The notes: generated from the sequence alone by a model not told the origin. A stretch of DNA of 18,464 nucleotides from an uncultured Collinsella sp. (GCA_902478875.1 CABSMZ010000017.1:1-18464), one strand, 5' to 3'. Shown: positions 1 to 7,361, numbered from the stretch's first letter. Made by a program: numbers and translations.

Positions 1-52
1 TTTTTCAAGCAGAAGACGGCATACGAGATCTAGTACGGTCTCGTGGGCTCGG
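1..52. other. Illumina P7 / Nextera adapter contamination
   Basis: Bases 6-29 are the complete Illumina P7 primer (begins CAAGCAGAAGACGG, ends ACGAGAT). Bases 30-37 (CTAGTACG) match a standard Nextera i7 index, and bases 38-52 (GTCTCGTGGGCTCGG) are the start of the Nextera read-2 adapter. The transposase mosaic end that should follow is absent: the sequence passes straight into DNA coding for a Pro/Glu repeat. The five leading T bases would fit the T-spacer of a grafted P7 oligo. This is library DNA carried into an assembly, not chromosome, so position 53 is close to a true contig end. Confidence 0.97.
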
Positions 53-776
53 GCTTGGTTTCCGGTTCGGGTTCGACCTCTGGGCGCGGTTTAACACTTG
101 GATCGGGTTTGGAACCGCTCGTATCGGTTGCAATCAAGTGCACGTCGCTGTCGAAGACGTAGCGGATGTAGTAATCGTGCCGCGTCTCGTGCATAATCCC
201 CTGCCCGCTGTCGAAGTCGCGGTCAACGTGTGTGCCAAGGCGGGTTGAGCTGGTGAGGTTCAGTCTGTAAGGGATTTGGTCGTCGGCGTAGCCGCCTGTA
301 AAGACAGCGGTTGCTCTAACGTGATTGTCGATCATGGTCAGGGCAATAGAGACGCTGGCCTCTTTGGGGTTCTCGGTTTTTATAAGGCCTTCGGTATCGG
401 TGTCGATCTTGAAGAGATGGACGGTGTCGTTAAGCCCGTAGATGAAGTCCTCGGGTTTGTCGGGGAAATCGTATACAAACGCCTCATTCTGGACCAACAT
501 GAAGGCAGGAGGGAGCTCCAGGTCATAGTTATGGTCGACAACGGTGGTAGCTGTGAGGCTGCCTTCTGCGTTGGCTTCGTCGCAGGTAATGGGTGCTGCG
601 ACATCGGTTTCGGGCATTTCTGTCGCCAGTGCTGCGCAGGGTAGCAAAAGCAGTCCTGCCACAAGAATGCTTACTCCGAAGGCGGCGATTCTGGCGTCTG
701 TATGACGCTTGACGTCGCGGATAGACAGGCCAGTCCGTTTGTTATGGGTCTGCGGTGCAACATGCTGTCCATACAT
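53..776 (-). CDS. Exported protein of unknown function, C-terminus lost at contig end
   Basis: I do not recognise the family. The ATG at 776 has a good SD (AAGGAG, 6 bases upstream). The product has a basic N-region (about residues 14-29), a hydrophobic segment (about 30-50) and a plausible signal peptidase site after ALA at residue 51. About 170 mostly polar residues follow, predicted extracytoplasmic. The visible C-terminus is a Pro/Glu/Lys repeat (KPDPSVKPRPEVEPEPETKP), which in Gram-positive surface proteins usually spans the wall before an LPxTG-type anchor. The reading frame continues to a stop at 30-32, but that stop and the last few residues come from the adapter, so the real end and any anchor are missing. 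It is divergent from the FMN reductase gene at 1098. A cell-wall-anchored protein is an inference. Confidence 0.75.
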
Positions 777-1097
777 AAGACGCTCCTTGTTCGTAGGCCG
801 GTTTCCGCGGATCTATATTGCGCCTGGCCGATGCGGCTAGGCTCTTTCACGCGAACGCTTATGCGAGCAGGGAGAAAGCTCAAGCTAATTTTCTCACAGT
901 CGATACTTTGCGAGCAACGATTTGCTGTTCAATTTTCGGAGAGAGAGTCAAGACAGTCGAGGAGTTATCAGGCGGTGAGATTATGTCTAGAGAACACTGA
1001 CGAGAGATGTGGCCTGCAGACGACTGAATAGCTCCATCCGTTTTGGTTACAACGAAATGTATGCCGCGCGCCTGCGGCATGAAGAAGGGAGATTCTT
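777..1097. other. Divergent intergenic region, no gene supported
   Basis: These 321 bases separate the exported protein (leftward) from the flavoprotein (rightward), so both promoters should lie here. I could not identify a convincing -35/-10 pair for either gene. The only clear structure is the inverted repeat at 1061-1080 next to the flavoprotein SD. A 60-codon frame from a TTG at 818 has no SD and no recognisable similarity, so I do not call it. Confidence 0.6.
1061..1080 (+). promoter_or_regulatory. 7-bp perfect inverted repeat before the flavoprotein SD
   Basis: ATGCCGC (1061-1067) and GCGGCAT (1074-1080) are perfect inverted arms around a 6-base spacer. They end 4 bases before the SD (AAGGGAG, 1085-1091) of the flavoprotein gene. 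There is no T-run, so it is not a standard terminator. It could be a repressor operator or a leader hairpin affecting translation. The structure is seen directly; the role is inferred. Confidence 0.4.
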
Positions 1098-1628
1098 ATG
1101 AATATCGTTGTATTGAGCGGTAGCCCGCGCAAGGGCGCCAATACCGACACCATGGTCGAGGCGTTTGCCGAGACCGCGCGCGAGGCCGGCCATACGGTCG
1201 AGGTCATCCGCGTTGCCAGCAAGAAGATTGCTGGTTGCCTGGGGTGCCAGTACTGCTTTACCCATGAGGGCACCTGTGTGCAGAAGGATGACATGGCCAA
1301 CGTGATTGAGCCGCTGAAAGGCGCCGACATGGTTGTCTTCGCTTCGCCCATCTACTGGTTTGATATCACCGCGCAGGAGAAGGCCGCCATCGACCGCCTG
1401 TACGCTTTCGGTGCCACGGGTTTCCCGTTCACCAAGACGGCCCTTTTACTCGATAGTCACAGTGAGGGCGTTTATGACGCGGCGATCGCCATGTACAAGT
1501 CAACTTGCGCGTACTGCAAGTGGGAGGACCAGGGCATTGTCGCCATCAGCGGTATGACAGAGCGCGAAAGCATGGCATCGTCGCCCAAGTTGGAAGAGGT
1601 GCGAGAGCTCGCTCGCAAGCTCGCCTAA
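1098..1628 (+). CDS. NADPH-dependent FMN reductase / iron-sulfur flavoprotein family protein
   Basis: This 176-aa product is a flavodoxin-fold protein of the NADPH-dependent FMN reductase family. The N-terminus has the first beta strand and phosphate-binding loop for FMN (VVLSGSPRKGANT, residues 4-16). A CxxCxxC...C cluster follows (Cys47, 50, 53 and 60 in GCLGCQYC and GTC), then KDDM and ASPIYW (residues 82-87). This cysteine pattern is typical of the iron-sulfur flavoprotein-like subgroup, which may bind a 4Fe-4S cluster beside FMN. Such cytoplasmic enzymes transfer electrons from reduced pyridine nucleotides or ferredoxin to quinones, nitro-compounds or similar acceptors. The ATG at 1098 has a strong SD (AAGGGAG, 6-base spacing). 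The gene stands alone and converges on the ATPase gene at 1736. The exact substrate cannot be told from sequence. Confidence 0.92.
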   Translation: MNIVVLSGSPRKGANTDTMVEAFAETAREAGHTVEVIRVASKKIAGCLGCQYCFTHEGTCVQKDDMANVIEPLKGADMVVFASPIYWFDITAQEKAAIDRLYAFGATGFPFTKTALLLDSHSEGVYDAAIAMYKSTCAYCKWEDQGIVAISGMTERESMASSPKLEEVRELARKLA

Positions 1629-1717
1629 GGACAAGAAGAATGCATGGCAATCAGCGTTGGCGGAAAGCCTACTTCCCTTGCCAAGAGGGTTACTGATTGC
1701 CATGCGTTGATGTCCTT
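1627..1717. repeat. 91-base imperfect palindrome between convergent genes, possible bidirectional terminator
   Basis: Two nested inverted repeats enclose the gap between the convergent genes: AAGGACA (1627-1633) with TGTCCTT (1711-1717), and the perfect 13-bp pair GCATGGCAATCAG (1642-1654) with CTGATTGCCATGC (1693-1705). A smaller pair, TTGGC (1657-1661) and GCCAA (1680-1684), lies in the loop. The left outer arm includes the last two bases of the flavoprotein stop codon. No run of T follows on either strand, so if this stops transcription it does so as a long stem without a classical U-tract. A small mobile or repetitive element is the alternative. Confidence 0.6.
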
Positions 1718-1735
1718 ATGGACAATCTCCGCGTG

Positions 1736-2830
1736 CTAGGAGACTTTCTCGCTCAGGAACTCCCTGAATGCGGGGATGTCAAAGCCAACGAGACCACGCC
1801 CACGTTCCCCGATGACGCCGTCCTCGAGAAGGCGGCGTTTGTATTGGCTTGCGTAGTTGCTGGCGACGCCCATGCGTTTGGCTATCTCCGAGACCCTGCT
1901 GGGGCCAGAATCGGGCAGCATCGCGAGTAAAAACTCAATGTCTTTATCGGAAAGCTCTCGATAGGTCGTTTCGAGAATGCGATCACGCAGCTCCATGCGT
2001 GCGAGTAGGGAACCCTGCTGGACATCGGATGCACTGATTTGGGGCGAGTTCTCCGAAACATCCCAAGTGCGATATCCGACGAGCTGCATCATGTAGGGGA
2101 ATCCGTCGACGGCCTTCACAGCATTCTCGAGCGCTTCTGGTGTGATTGAACGTCCTCCGGCCTCAACGGTTTTGCGAAAGGCGTTTGCAATTTCAACGTC
2201 AGTGATTCGTCCTAGCTGATGATATTGGGAACGCCTGAGGAACGAGACGGAATCGTTACGCAGCAGTGCCGATACTTTGTAAGGCAGCCCTGCCATGAGT
2301 AGGGCAACTTTTTTACCTTCGCGTACAAAGTGCTGGTAAACAGAGGCAAATTGAAGCATTTCTTCGAGATCGACGGTGACTTCATCGATGGTAATGAGAA
2401 GTCCGATGTCATGTTTTTCGAGTTGCTTAAAGATGCCATTCATACGTGTGCGCCAGTTGCCCTGGACCTCTTGAGCATATGTCCAATCGATGCCCACTGG
2501 ACCAATTTGAACGCCGTTTATGCGCGCATGAGGCTGTGAGAGGTAGCTATCTGCGGCTTCTTTGGTTCGCTCGATAATATCTTCGAGCATGCCTGGCATG
2601 GCGGAGACATTTGCTGCGATCCAACCGTGTTCAAGCGCCGTTTCTGAAAGGAGCGAGAGAAGCGCCGTCTTGCCCGTTCCCCTTGCGCCCGTAAAAATGG
2701 TCGACAGGTTGGGATCTCCCGGGCCGTTGATAAAGCCACGGTTGATGTCACGCAGGATATGCTCGCGACCCGCTAGAAAGGGAGGGACGCTTCCGAACGT
2801 CGGGGTAAAGGGGTTCTTGCTGTACTCCAT
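1736..2830 (-). CDS. AAA-type ATP-binding protein with C-terminal winged helix
   Basis: This 364-aa protein is a single-copy P-loop ATPase of the AAA/STAND-like type often annotated just as 'ATP-binding protein'. Walker A is GARGTGKT (residues 48-55). Walker B is LLITIDE (144-150), ending in the catalytic Asp-Glu pair. A sensor-like strand LLMAGLP is at 177-183. The last 70 or so residues (SDKDIEFLLAML, then SEIAKRMGVASNYASQYKRR) form a winged helix-turn-helix suited to binding DNA. The start at 2830 is chosen because ATG there has an ideal SD (AAAGGAG, 5-base spacing). The frame extends upstream to 2884 only because the 19-bp repeats lack stops. No nuclease or other effector domain is visible. 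With the repeat array directly upstream, autoregulation through the winged helix is a reasonable inference. The biological role is unknown. Confidence 0.88.
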   Translation of the reverse strand: MEYSKNPFTPTFGSVPPFLAGREHILRDINRGFINGPGDPNLSTIFTGARGTGKTALLSLLSETALEHGWIAANVSAMPGMLEDIIERTKEAADSYLSQPHARINGVQIGPVGIDWTYAQEVQGNWRTRMNGIFKQLEKHDIGLLITIDEVTVDLEEMLQFASVYQHFVREGKKVALLMAGLPYKVSALLRNDSVSFLRRSQYHQLGRITDVEIANAFRKTVEAGGRSITPEALENAVKAVDGFPYMMQLVGYRTWDVSENSPQISASDVQQGSLLARMELRDRILETTYRELSDKDIEFLLAMLPDSGPSRVSEIAKRMGVASNYASQYKRRLLEDGVIGERGRGLVGFDIPAFREFLSEKVS

Positions 2831-2842
2831 GGTGACTCCTTT

Positions 2843-2893
2843 GCAAGTTTTGCTAATTTTTGCAAGTTTTGCTAATTTTTGCAAGTTTTGCTA
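2843..2893. repeat. Three tandem 19-bp direct repeats in the ATPase leader
   Basis: GCAAGTTTTGCTAA begins at 2843, 2862 and 2881, giving an exact 19-base period. The full unit on the + strand is GCAAGTTTTGCTAATTTTT, and the third copy is cut after CTAAC. Each copy contains the inverted pair GCAA/TTGC around a 3-base spacer, so each is itself a small dyad. The array ends 2 bases from the SD of the ATPase gene and overlaps its probable promoter. This arrangement is typical of cooperative repressor sites or iterons. Confidence 0.9.
2856..2884 (-). promoter_or_regulatory. Candidate promoter embedded in the 19-bp repeats
   Basis: On the minus strand TTGCAA (2884-2879) and AAAAAT (2861-2856) are separated by 17 bases. 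Each matches the sigma-A consensus at 4 of 6 positions. Initiation would fall near 2849, about 19 bases before the ATG at 2830 and just upstream of the SD. Because the hexamers come from a repeated sequence, a chance match is possible. Confidence 0.35.
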
Positions 2894-2931
2894 ACAGCTG
2901 ACCAAAGGGCATCGAAGCAGTGACGCTGACA

Positions 2932-2980
2932 TTTTTTACGCAGAAAAATAAGCAGAAATCAATTTATCTGCGTTAAAAAA
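2932..2980. repeat. AT-flanked inverted repeat upstream of the ATPase array
   Basis: ACGCAGA (2938-2944) and TCTGCGT (2967-2973) are perfect 7-bp arms around 22 AT-rich bases. T6 lies outside the left arm and A6 outside the right, so the dyad extends with one bulge to about 49 bases. No T-run lies downstream on either strand, which argues against a terminator. It lies between the topoisomerase terminator and the repeat array, where upstream control of the ATPase gene would be expected. Confidence 0.5.
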
Positions 2981-2990
2981 TAGTTGAGAA

Positions 2991-3040
2991 GAAAAACGAC
3001 GAGTCCCGGGCGCAATGCCGTTGCGTTCCGGGCCTCGTCG
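2991..3040 (-). terminator. Rho-independent terminator of the topoisomerase operon
   Basis: On the minus strand a long GC-rich stem forms from CGACGAG (3040-3034) and CTCGTCG (3003-2997). CCCGG/CCGGG and ACGCAA/TTGCG continue it inward around a 5-base loop. The stem is followed by TTTTTC (2996-2991). It lies about 40 bases after the stop codon of the breakage-reunion subunit, as expected for the end of a two-gene transcript. Confidence 0.9.
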
Positions 3041-3077
3041 CTTTGAGAAGTATCTAACGGTCTCGTTGCCGTGGCAC

Positions 3078-5318
3078 CTAGTCAAACAGGCTCGGCATGT
3101 CGTTTTCCTTCATGAGGGCACCGGCAGAAGGCAGGCTCTGTGCGGTGAACTTCTCGGCCGAGACGCCGGCGCCAAGAATCTCCTCGGTTGTGCCGACGGT
3201 GGTGACCGAGCGGCCCTTCTTGGCCGTAAAGGCTTGGACGCCCTGCGTGTTGGTTGTCGTCTTGGTCTTGAGTAGCGACGTGTTGAAGTTCATCAAGCGA
3301 TAGTCGCTCGAGACCAGCGCGATGTCGCGATCTTCCTTGAGCACCTGTGCATACAGCAGCTTGCTGCCGCCGTAGATGGCGTTCTTGAGGCGCTTGCGGT
3401 TGGTCTTGGTGACGTATCCAGAAAGCGCGACGCGCACCACGCGGCCGTTCTCAAAGACGAACAGCACGTCGGCCTTGTAGTCCTCGGGGTCGATGACCCA
3501 GATGACGCTCTCGTCGGGTTCCATCTCGAGGTCGGTGGGCAGATACGAGCCCAGCTGGGCCGACTTGGTGTCCTCAAACGCCGCAACCTTGCACTTGTAT
3601 ACCTGGCTCTTGTTGGTAAAGACCAGCAGCTCGTGGGTGTTGGAGGACGGAAACTCGATAAAGGGTTTGTCGCCGTCTTTGTACTTGAGCGTAGTGGCCT
3701 TCTTGAGCACGCGGTCCGTCATCTTCTTAAGGTAGCCATCGCGCGAAAGCATGATGGTAACCGGGTACTCCTCGACCTCGGGCTCCAAGCTTACCTCGAT
3801 AACCTCGTGGGGCTCGATCCTGCCCGTGCGGCGCGGCATCACGTACTTCTTGTTGACCGCGGCCAGCTCGTCGCTGATGACCTTCTTGATGTTCTCCTCG
3901 CTGGAGAGGATCTCCTCAAGCTCGGCAATCTCGCCCTCAAGCTTTGCAATGTCCTTGGTGCGGTTGAGGATGTACTCCTCGTTGATGTTGCGGAGCTTGA
4001 GCTCGGCAACAAACTCGGCCTGGGTCTCGTCGATGTCGAAGCCGCGCATAAGGTTGGGCACGACCTCGGCCTCGAGCTTGGTGCCACGGATGATGGCGAT
4101 TGCCTTGTCGATGTCGAGCAGGATCGCCTCGAGGCCGTGCAGCAGGTGCAGGCGCTCGGACTTTTTTCCCAGGTCAAAGTTAATGCGGCGACGCGTGGAC
4201 TCAATACGCCACTTGACCCACTCGTGCAGGATCTGACGCACGCCCATAACGCGAGGGTAACCATCGACCAACACGTTGAAGTTGCACGAGAACGAATCCT
4301 GCAGCGTGGTCGAGCGATAGAGTTTGGCCATGAGCTTGTCGGGGTCGACGCCGCGCTTAAGGTCGATGGCGATGCGCAGACCCGAAAGGTCTGTCTCGTC
4401 GCGGATGTCTGCGATCTCCTTGACCTTGCCCTCCTTGGAGAGCTTGACGATGCGCTCGATGATGACATCGGTCTTGGTGGTGTAGGGAATCTCGTACACT
4501 TCGATGATGCGCTCTTCGGGAATCCAGCGCCAGCGGGAGCGAATCTGGAAGCTGCCAAGGCCGGTCTCGACGATCTTTTCCATCTCCTCGCGGCGGTAGA
4601 TAATTTCGCCGCCGGTCGAGAAGTCGGGCATGGGCATATATTCGAGCAGGTCGCAGTCGGGATCCTGCAGGTAGTGCATGGTGGCGGTGCAGACCTCGTT
4701 GAGGTTGAAACCGCAGATGTCGGACGCCATGGCGACGCCGATGCCCTTATTGGCCGAGACGAGGATGTTCGGGAACGTGGTGGGCAGCAGGCGCGGCTCC
4801 TTCATGGCGCCGTCGTAGCTGTCGACGAAGTCGACCGGGTCCTTGTCGATGTCCTTGAAGATCTCGGCGCTGATGGGGGAGAGCTTGGCTTCGGTGTAAC
4901 GCGAAGCGGCGTAGCTCAAGTCGCCCGAATAATACTTGCCAAAGTTGCCCTTCGACTCAACGAACGGTGCGAGCAACGCCTCGTTGCCGGTTGCCAGACG
5001 CACCATCGTCTCGTAGATCGCGGCATCGCCGTGCGGGTTGAGTTTCATGGTCTGACCCACGATGTTGGCGCTCTTCTGGCGCTCGCCCTTGAGCAGACCC
5101 ATCTTGTACATGGTGTAGAGCAGCTTGCGATGCGAGGGCTTAAAGCCGTCGATCTCGGGGAACGCACGCGAGACATTGACGCTCATGGCGTAGGGCATGT
5201 AGTTGACCTCAAGCGTCTGCGTAATCGGCTGGTCGGTGACCTCGGAGTGCAGGCCGATGACGTTCTCGGCGTTGACCTGCTTTTTCTTGGGCTGGTTCTT
5301 CGTCTTCTTCTTTGCCAC
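3078..5318 (-). CDS. parC: Type IIA DNA topoisomerase subunit A (topoisomerase IV ParC-like)
   Basis: This 746-aa protein is the DNA breakage-reunion subunit of a type IIA topoisomerase. It makes the covalent 5'-phosphotyrosyl gate through which a second duplex passes, using ATP hydrolysed by its partner. The winged-helix catalytic core is clear: YAMSVNVSRAFPEIDGFKPS (43-62), NPHGDAAIYETM (94-105) and the active-site Tyr141 in AASRYTEAKLS. Coiled-coil tower residues are around 440-480, and a degenerate beta-pinwheel follows. I see no GyrA box (QRRGGKG-like), which with the length favours decatenation (ParC) over supercoiling (GyrA). The start is GTG, with SD AGAGGA about 6 bases upstream. The N-terminus is lysine-rich. 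It follows the B subunit by 45 bases on the same transcript. Residues 99 and 103, equivalent to E. coli GyrA Ser83 and Asp87, are Ala and Glu. The symbol is by analogy, as this is a divergent branch. Confidence 0.9.
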   Translation of the reverse strand: MAKKKTKNQPKKKQVNAENVIGLHSEVTDQPITQTLEVNYMPYAMSVNVSRAFPEIDGFKPSHRKLLYTMYKMGLLKGERQKSANIVGQTMKLNPHGDAAIYETMVRLATGNEALLAPFVESKGNFGKYYSGDLSYAASRYTEAKLSPISAEIFKDIDKDPVDFVDSYDGAMKEPRLLPTTFPNILVSANKGIGVAMASDICGFNLNEVCTATMHYLQDPDCDLLEYMPMPDFSTGGEIIYRREEMEKIVETGLGSFQIRSRWRWIPEERIIEVYEIPYTTKTDVIIERIVKLSKEGKVKEIADIRDETDLSGLRIAIDLKRGVDPDKLMAKLYRSTTLQDSFSCNFNVLVDGYPRVMGVRQILHEWVKWRIESTRRRINFDLGKKSERLHLLHGLEAILLDIDKAIAIIRGTKLEAEVVPNLMRGFDIDETQAEFVAELKLRNINEEYILNRTKDIAKLEGEIAELEEILSSEENIKKVISDELAAVNKKYVMPRRTGRIEPHEVIEVSLEPEVEEYPVTIMLSRDGYLKKMTDRVLKKATTLKYKDGDKPFIEFPSSNTHELLVFTNKSQVYKCKVAAFEDTKSAQLGSYLPTDLEMEPDESVIWVIDPEDYKADVLFVFENGRVVRVALSGYVTKTNRKRLKNAIYGGSKLLYAQVLKEDRDIALVSSDYRLMNFNTSLLKTKTTTNTQGVQAFTAKKGRSVTTVGTTEEILGAGVSAEKFTAQSLPSAGALMKENDMPSLFD

Positions 5319-5363
5319 GATTTCCTCTTGAACTTCTTATGGGCCGTCGTTATCGATTTGCTG

Positions 5364-7361
5364 CTATTGCAGGTCCAGCTGGTCCAGATATTCCTTGCCG
5401 TGCTCGGAGATATGGCGCTTGCGGCCCGCCTCGTCGTTGCCCAGCAAAAGGTTGAACATGGTTTCCATCTTGGTGACGTCCTCGGGCTCCACCTTGATCA
5501 GGCGACGCGTCTCGGGGTTCATGGTGGTGAGCCACATCATGTCCGGATCGTTTTCACCAAGACCCTTGGAGCGGTTGATGGAGCACTTCTGGTCGCCGAT
5601 CTCCTTAAGAATGCCGTTCTTCTCGAGCTCGGTGTAGGCAAAGTAGGTCTTCTCTTTGCAGTTGATCTCGTAGAGCGGCGACTCAGCGATATACACGTAA
5701 CCCTCGTCGATAAGCGTGGGCACCAGGCGGTAGAGCATGGTGAGCACGAGCGTACGGATGTGATAACCGTCGACGTCGGCGTCCGTACAGATGATGACCT
5801 TGTTCCAGTTGAGGTTGTCCAGGTCGAAGGCGCCAAGGTTCTTGATGCGCTTGTCCTTGATCTCCACACCGCAGCCCAGCACGCGCATGAGGTCCATGAT
5901 GATGTCGGACTTAAAGATGCGCGGATAGTCCTCCTTCAGGCAGTTGAGGATCTTACCGCGGACGGGCATAACGCCCTGGAACTCGGCATCGCGCGACGTG
6001 CGAATGGCGCCCGCTGCCGAGTCGCCCTCTACGATGTAGATCTCGCGGCGGCTCTTGTCCTTGGAGCGGCAGTCGATGAACTTCTGCACGCGGTTGGCCA
6101 TGTCGGTCTTTTGCTGCAGGTTGGTCTTGATGCTCTGGCGCGTCTTTTCGGCGTTCTCGCGCGAGCGCTTGTTGATGAGCACCTGCTCCATGATCTTGTT
6201 GGCGGCGTCTTTGTTCTCGATCAGGTAGGTCGAGAGGCGTTCCTTAAAGAAGGCCGTCATGGCCTGCTGGATAAAGCGGTTGTTGATGGCCTTCTTAGTC
6301 TGGTTTTCATAGGACGTTTGGGTGGAGAAACAGTTGGTCACCAGCACCAGGCAGTCCTGGACGTCCTGCCATTTGATGCCGCTCTCGTTTTTGTTGTACT
6401 TGCCCTGTTGCTTAATGTAAGCATCGATGGCACTGGTCAGAGCGCTGCGGGCGGCCTTCTCGGGCGAGCCGCCATTCTCGAGCCACGATGAGTTGTGGTA
6501 GTACTCCTGCATCATGAAGGTGCGCGAGAAGCACATGCACGCGGTAATCTTGACGTTGTAGTCGGGCAGGTCCTCGCGATCTCGACCGCGACGGTCGGCC
6601 TCGATAAAGAAGGGCTCGGTGAGGTAGTCGGTACCGACCTTCTCGAGCACGTAGTCCTCGATGCCCTTGGGGTAGCAGAAGTCCTCTTCGGAAAACTCGC
6701 CATCGTCACCTTCGATGCGCAGGCGGAAGGTCACGTTGGCGTTGACCACGGCCTGGCGGCGCATGGTTTCGCGATACCAATCGTGGGGGATGCTGATGGA
6801 GGTAAAGACCTCAAGATCGGGGCGCCACTTGATGGTGGTGCCGGTGCGGTTCTCGTCGCTGGGCTCAATCTCGAGTGCCTTCTTCTTGGCGCCGACAACC
6901 TTGCCCTTCTTAAAGTGCAGGGAGTACTTGTTGCCATCGCGCCAAACCGTGACGTCCATGTACTCGGAGGCGTACTGGGTCGCGCACGAGCCCAGGCCGT
7001 TGGTACCGAGCGAGAAGTCGTAGTCGCCGCCCTGGTTGTTATTGTATTTGCCGCCGGCGTAGAGCTCGCAAAAGACGAGTTCCCAGTTAAAGCGCTTCTC
7101 GGAGGGGTTCCAGTCGAGCGGGCAGCCACGGCCGTTGTCCTCTACCTGAATGGAGCCATCGCGAAAGGCGGTAAGGGTGATGAGCTTGCCGTAGCCCTGG
7201 CGCGCCTCGTCAACGGCGTTGGACAGAATCTCGAAGGCGGCATGCGCGCAGCCATCGAGTCCGTCCGAGCCGAAGATGACGGCAGGGCGCAGGCGTACGC
7301 GCTCCTCGTCCTTGAGCTGGCGGATACTGTCGTTACCATAGTTTGCGGTGTTTTTTGCCAT
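5364..7361 (-). CDS. parE: Type IIA DNA topoisomerase subunit B (topoisomerase IV ParE-like)
   Basis: This 665-aa protein is the ATPase/TOPRIM subunit that closes on the transported duplex and supplies catalytic Mg2+. GHKL motifs are present: EILSNAVDEA (44-53, with Asn48), VEDNGRGCP (73-81) and YAGGKYNNN (101-109). The lid GTNGLG (119-124) replaces the usual GLHGVG. TOPRIM motifs are VEGDSAAG (444-451, with Glu445), MPVRGKILN (465-473), DADVDGYHIRTL (527-538) and the late SKGLGENDPD (598-607). EGDSAAG in place of EGDSAGG and the altered lid mark a divergent branch, which I recall from some Clostridia and Coriobacteriia. The start is the ATG at 7361, which opens with MAKNTANYG and has AAAGGAG 16 bases upstream, plus a purine-rich GAGAG nearer. 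The frame runs on to 7460 without an SD. It is first in the operon with the A subunit. Confidence 0.9.
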   Translation of the reverse strand: MAKNTANYGNDSIRQLKDEERVRLRPAVIFGSDGLDGCAHAAFEILSNAVDEARQGYGKLITLTAFRDGSIQVEDNGRGCPLDWNPSEKRFNWELVFCELYAGGKYNNNQGGDYDFSLGTNGLGSCATQYASEYMDVTVWRDGNKYSLHFKKGKVVGAKKKALEIEPSDENRTGTTIKWRPDLEVFTSISIPHDWYRETMRRQAVVNANVTFRLRIEGDDGEFSEEDFCYPKGIEDYVLEKVGTDYLTEPFFIEADRRGRDREDLPDYNVKITACMCFSRTFMMQEYYHNSSWLENGGSPEKAARSALTSAIDAYIKQQGKYNKNESGIKWQDVQDCLVLVTNCFSTQTSYENQTKKAINNRFIQQAMTAFFKERLSTYLIENKDAANKIMEQVLINKRSRENAEKTRQSIKTNLQQKTDMANRVQKFIDCRSKDKSRREIYIVEGDSAAGAIRTSRDAEFQGVMPVRGKILNCLKEDYPRIFKSDIIMDLMRVLGCGVEIKDKRIKNLGAFDLDNLNWNKVIICTDADVDGYHIRTLVLTMLYRLVPTLIDEGYVYIAESPLYEINCKEKTYFAYTELEKNGILKEIGDQKCSINRSKGLGENDPDMMWLTTMNPETRRLIKVEPEDVTKMETMFNLLLGNDEAGRKRHISEHGKEYLDQLDLQ

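Noticed and set aside
818..1000. 60-codon frame from a TTG
   Set aside because: No SD, no recognised similarity, and it occupies the divergent promoter region. Its composition looks protein-like, so a remnant cannot be excluded.
1697..1930. 77-codon + strand frame in the convergent gap
   Set aside because: It starts inside the large inverted repeat and runs antisense into the ATPase C-terminus; no supporting signal.
2843..2893. CRISPR-like repeat array
   Set aside because: The copies are strictly tandem with no unique spacers, only three in number and AT-rich; no cas genes are near.
3633..6491. 952-codon open frame on the + strand
   Set aside because: It lies wholly antisense to the two topoisomerase genes and is composed of Val/Leu/Asp/Gly-rich sequence typical of the complement of GC-biased coding DNA. 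It has no domain, and the opposite-strand genes are unmistakable.
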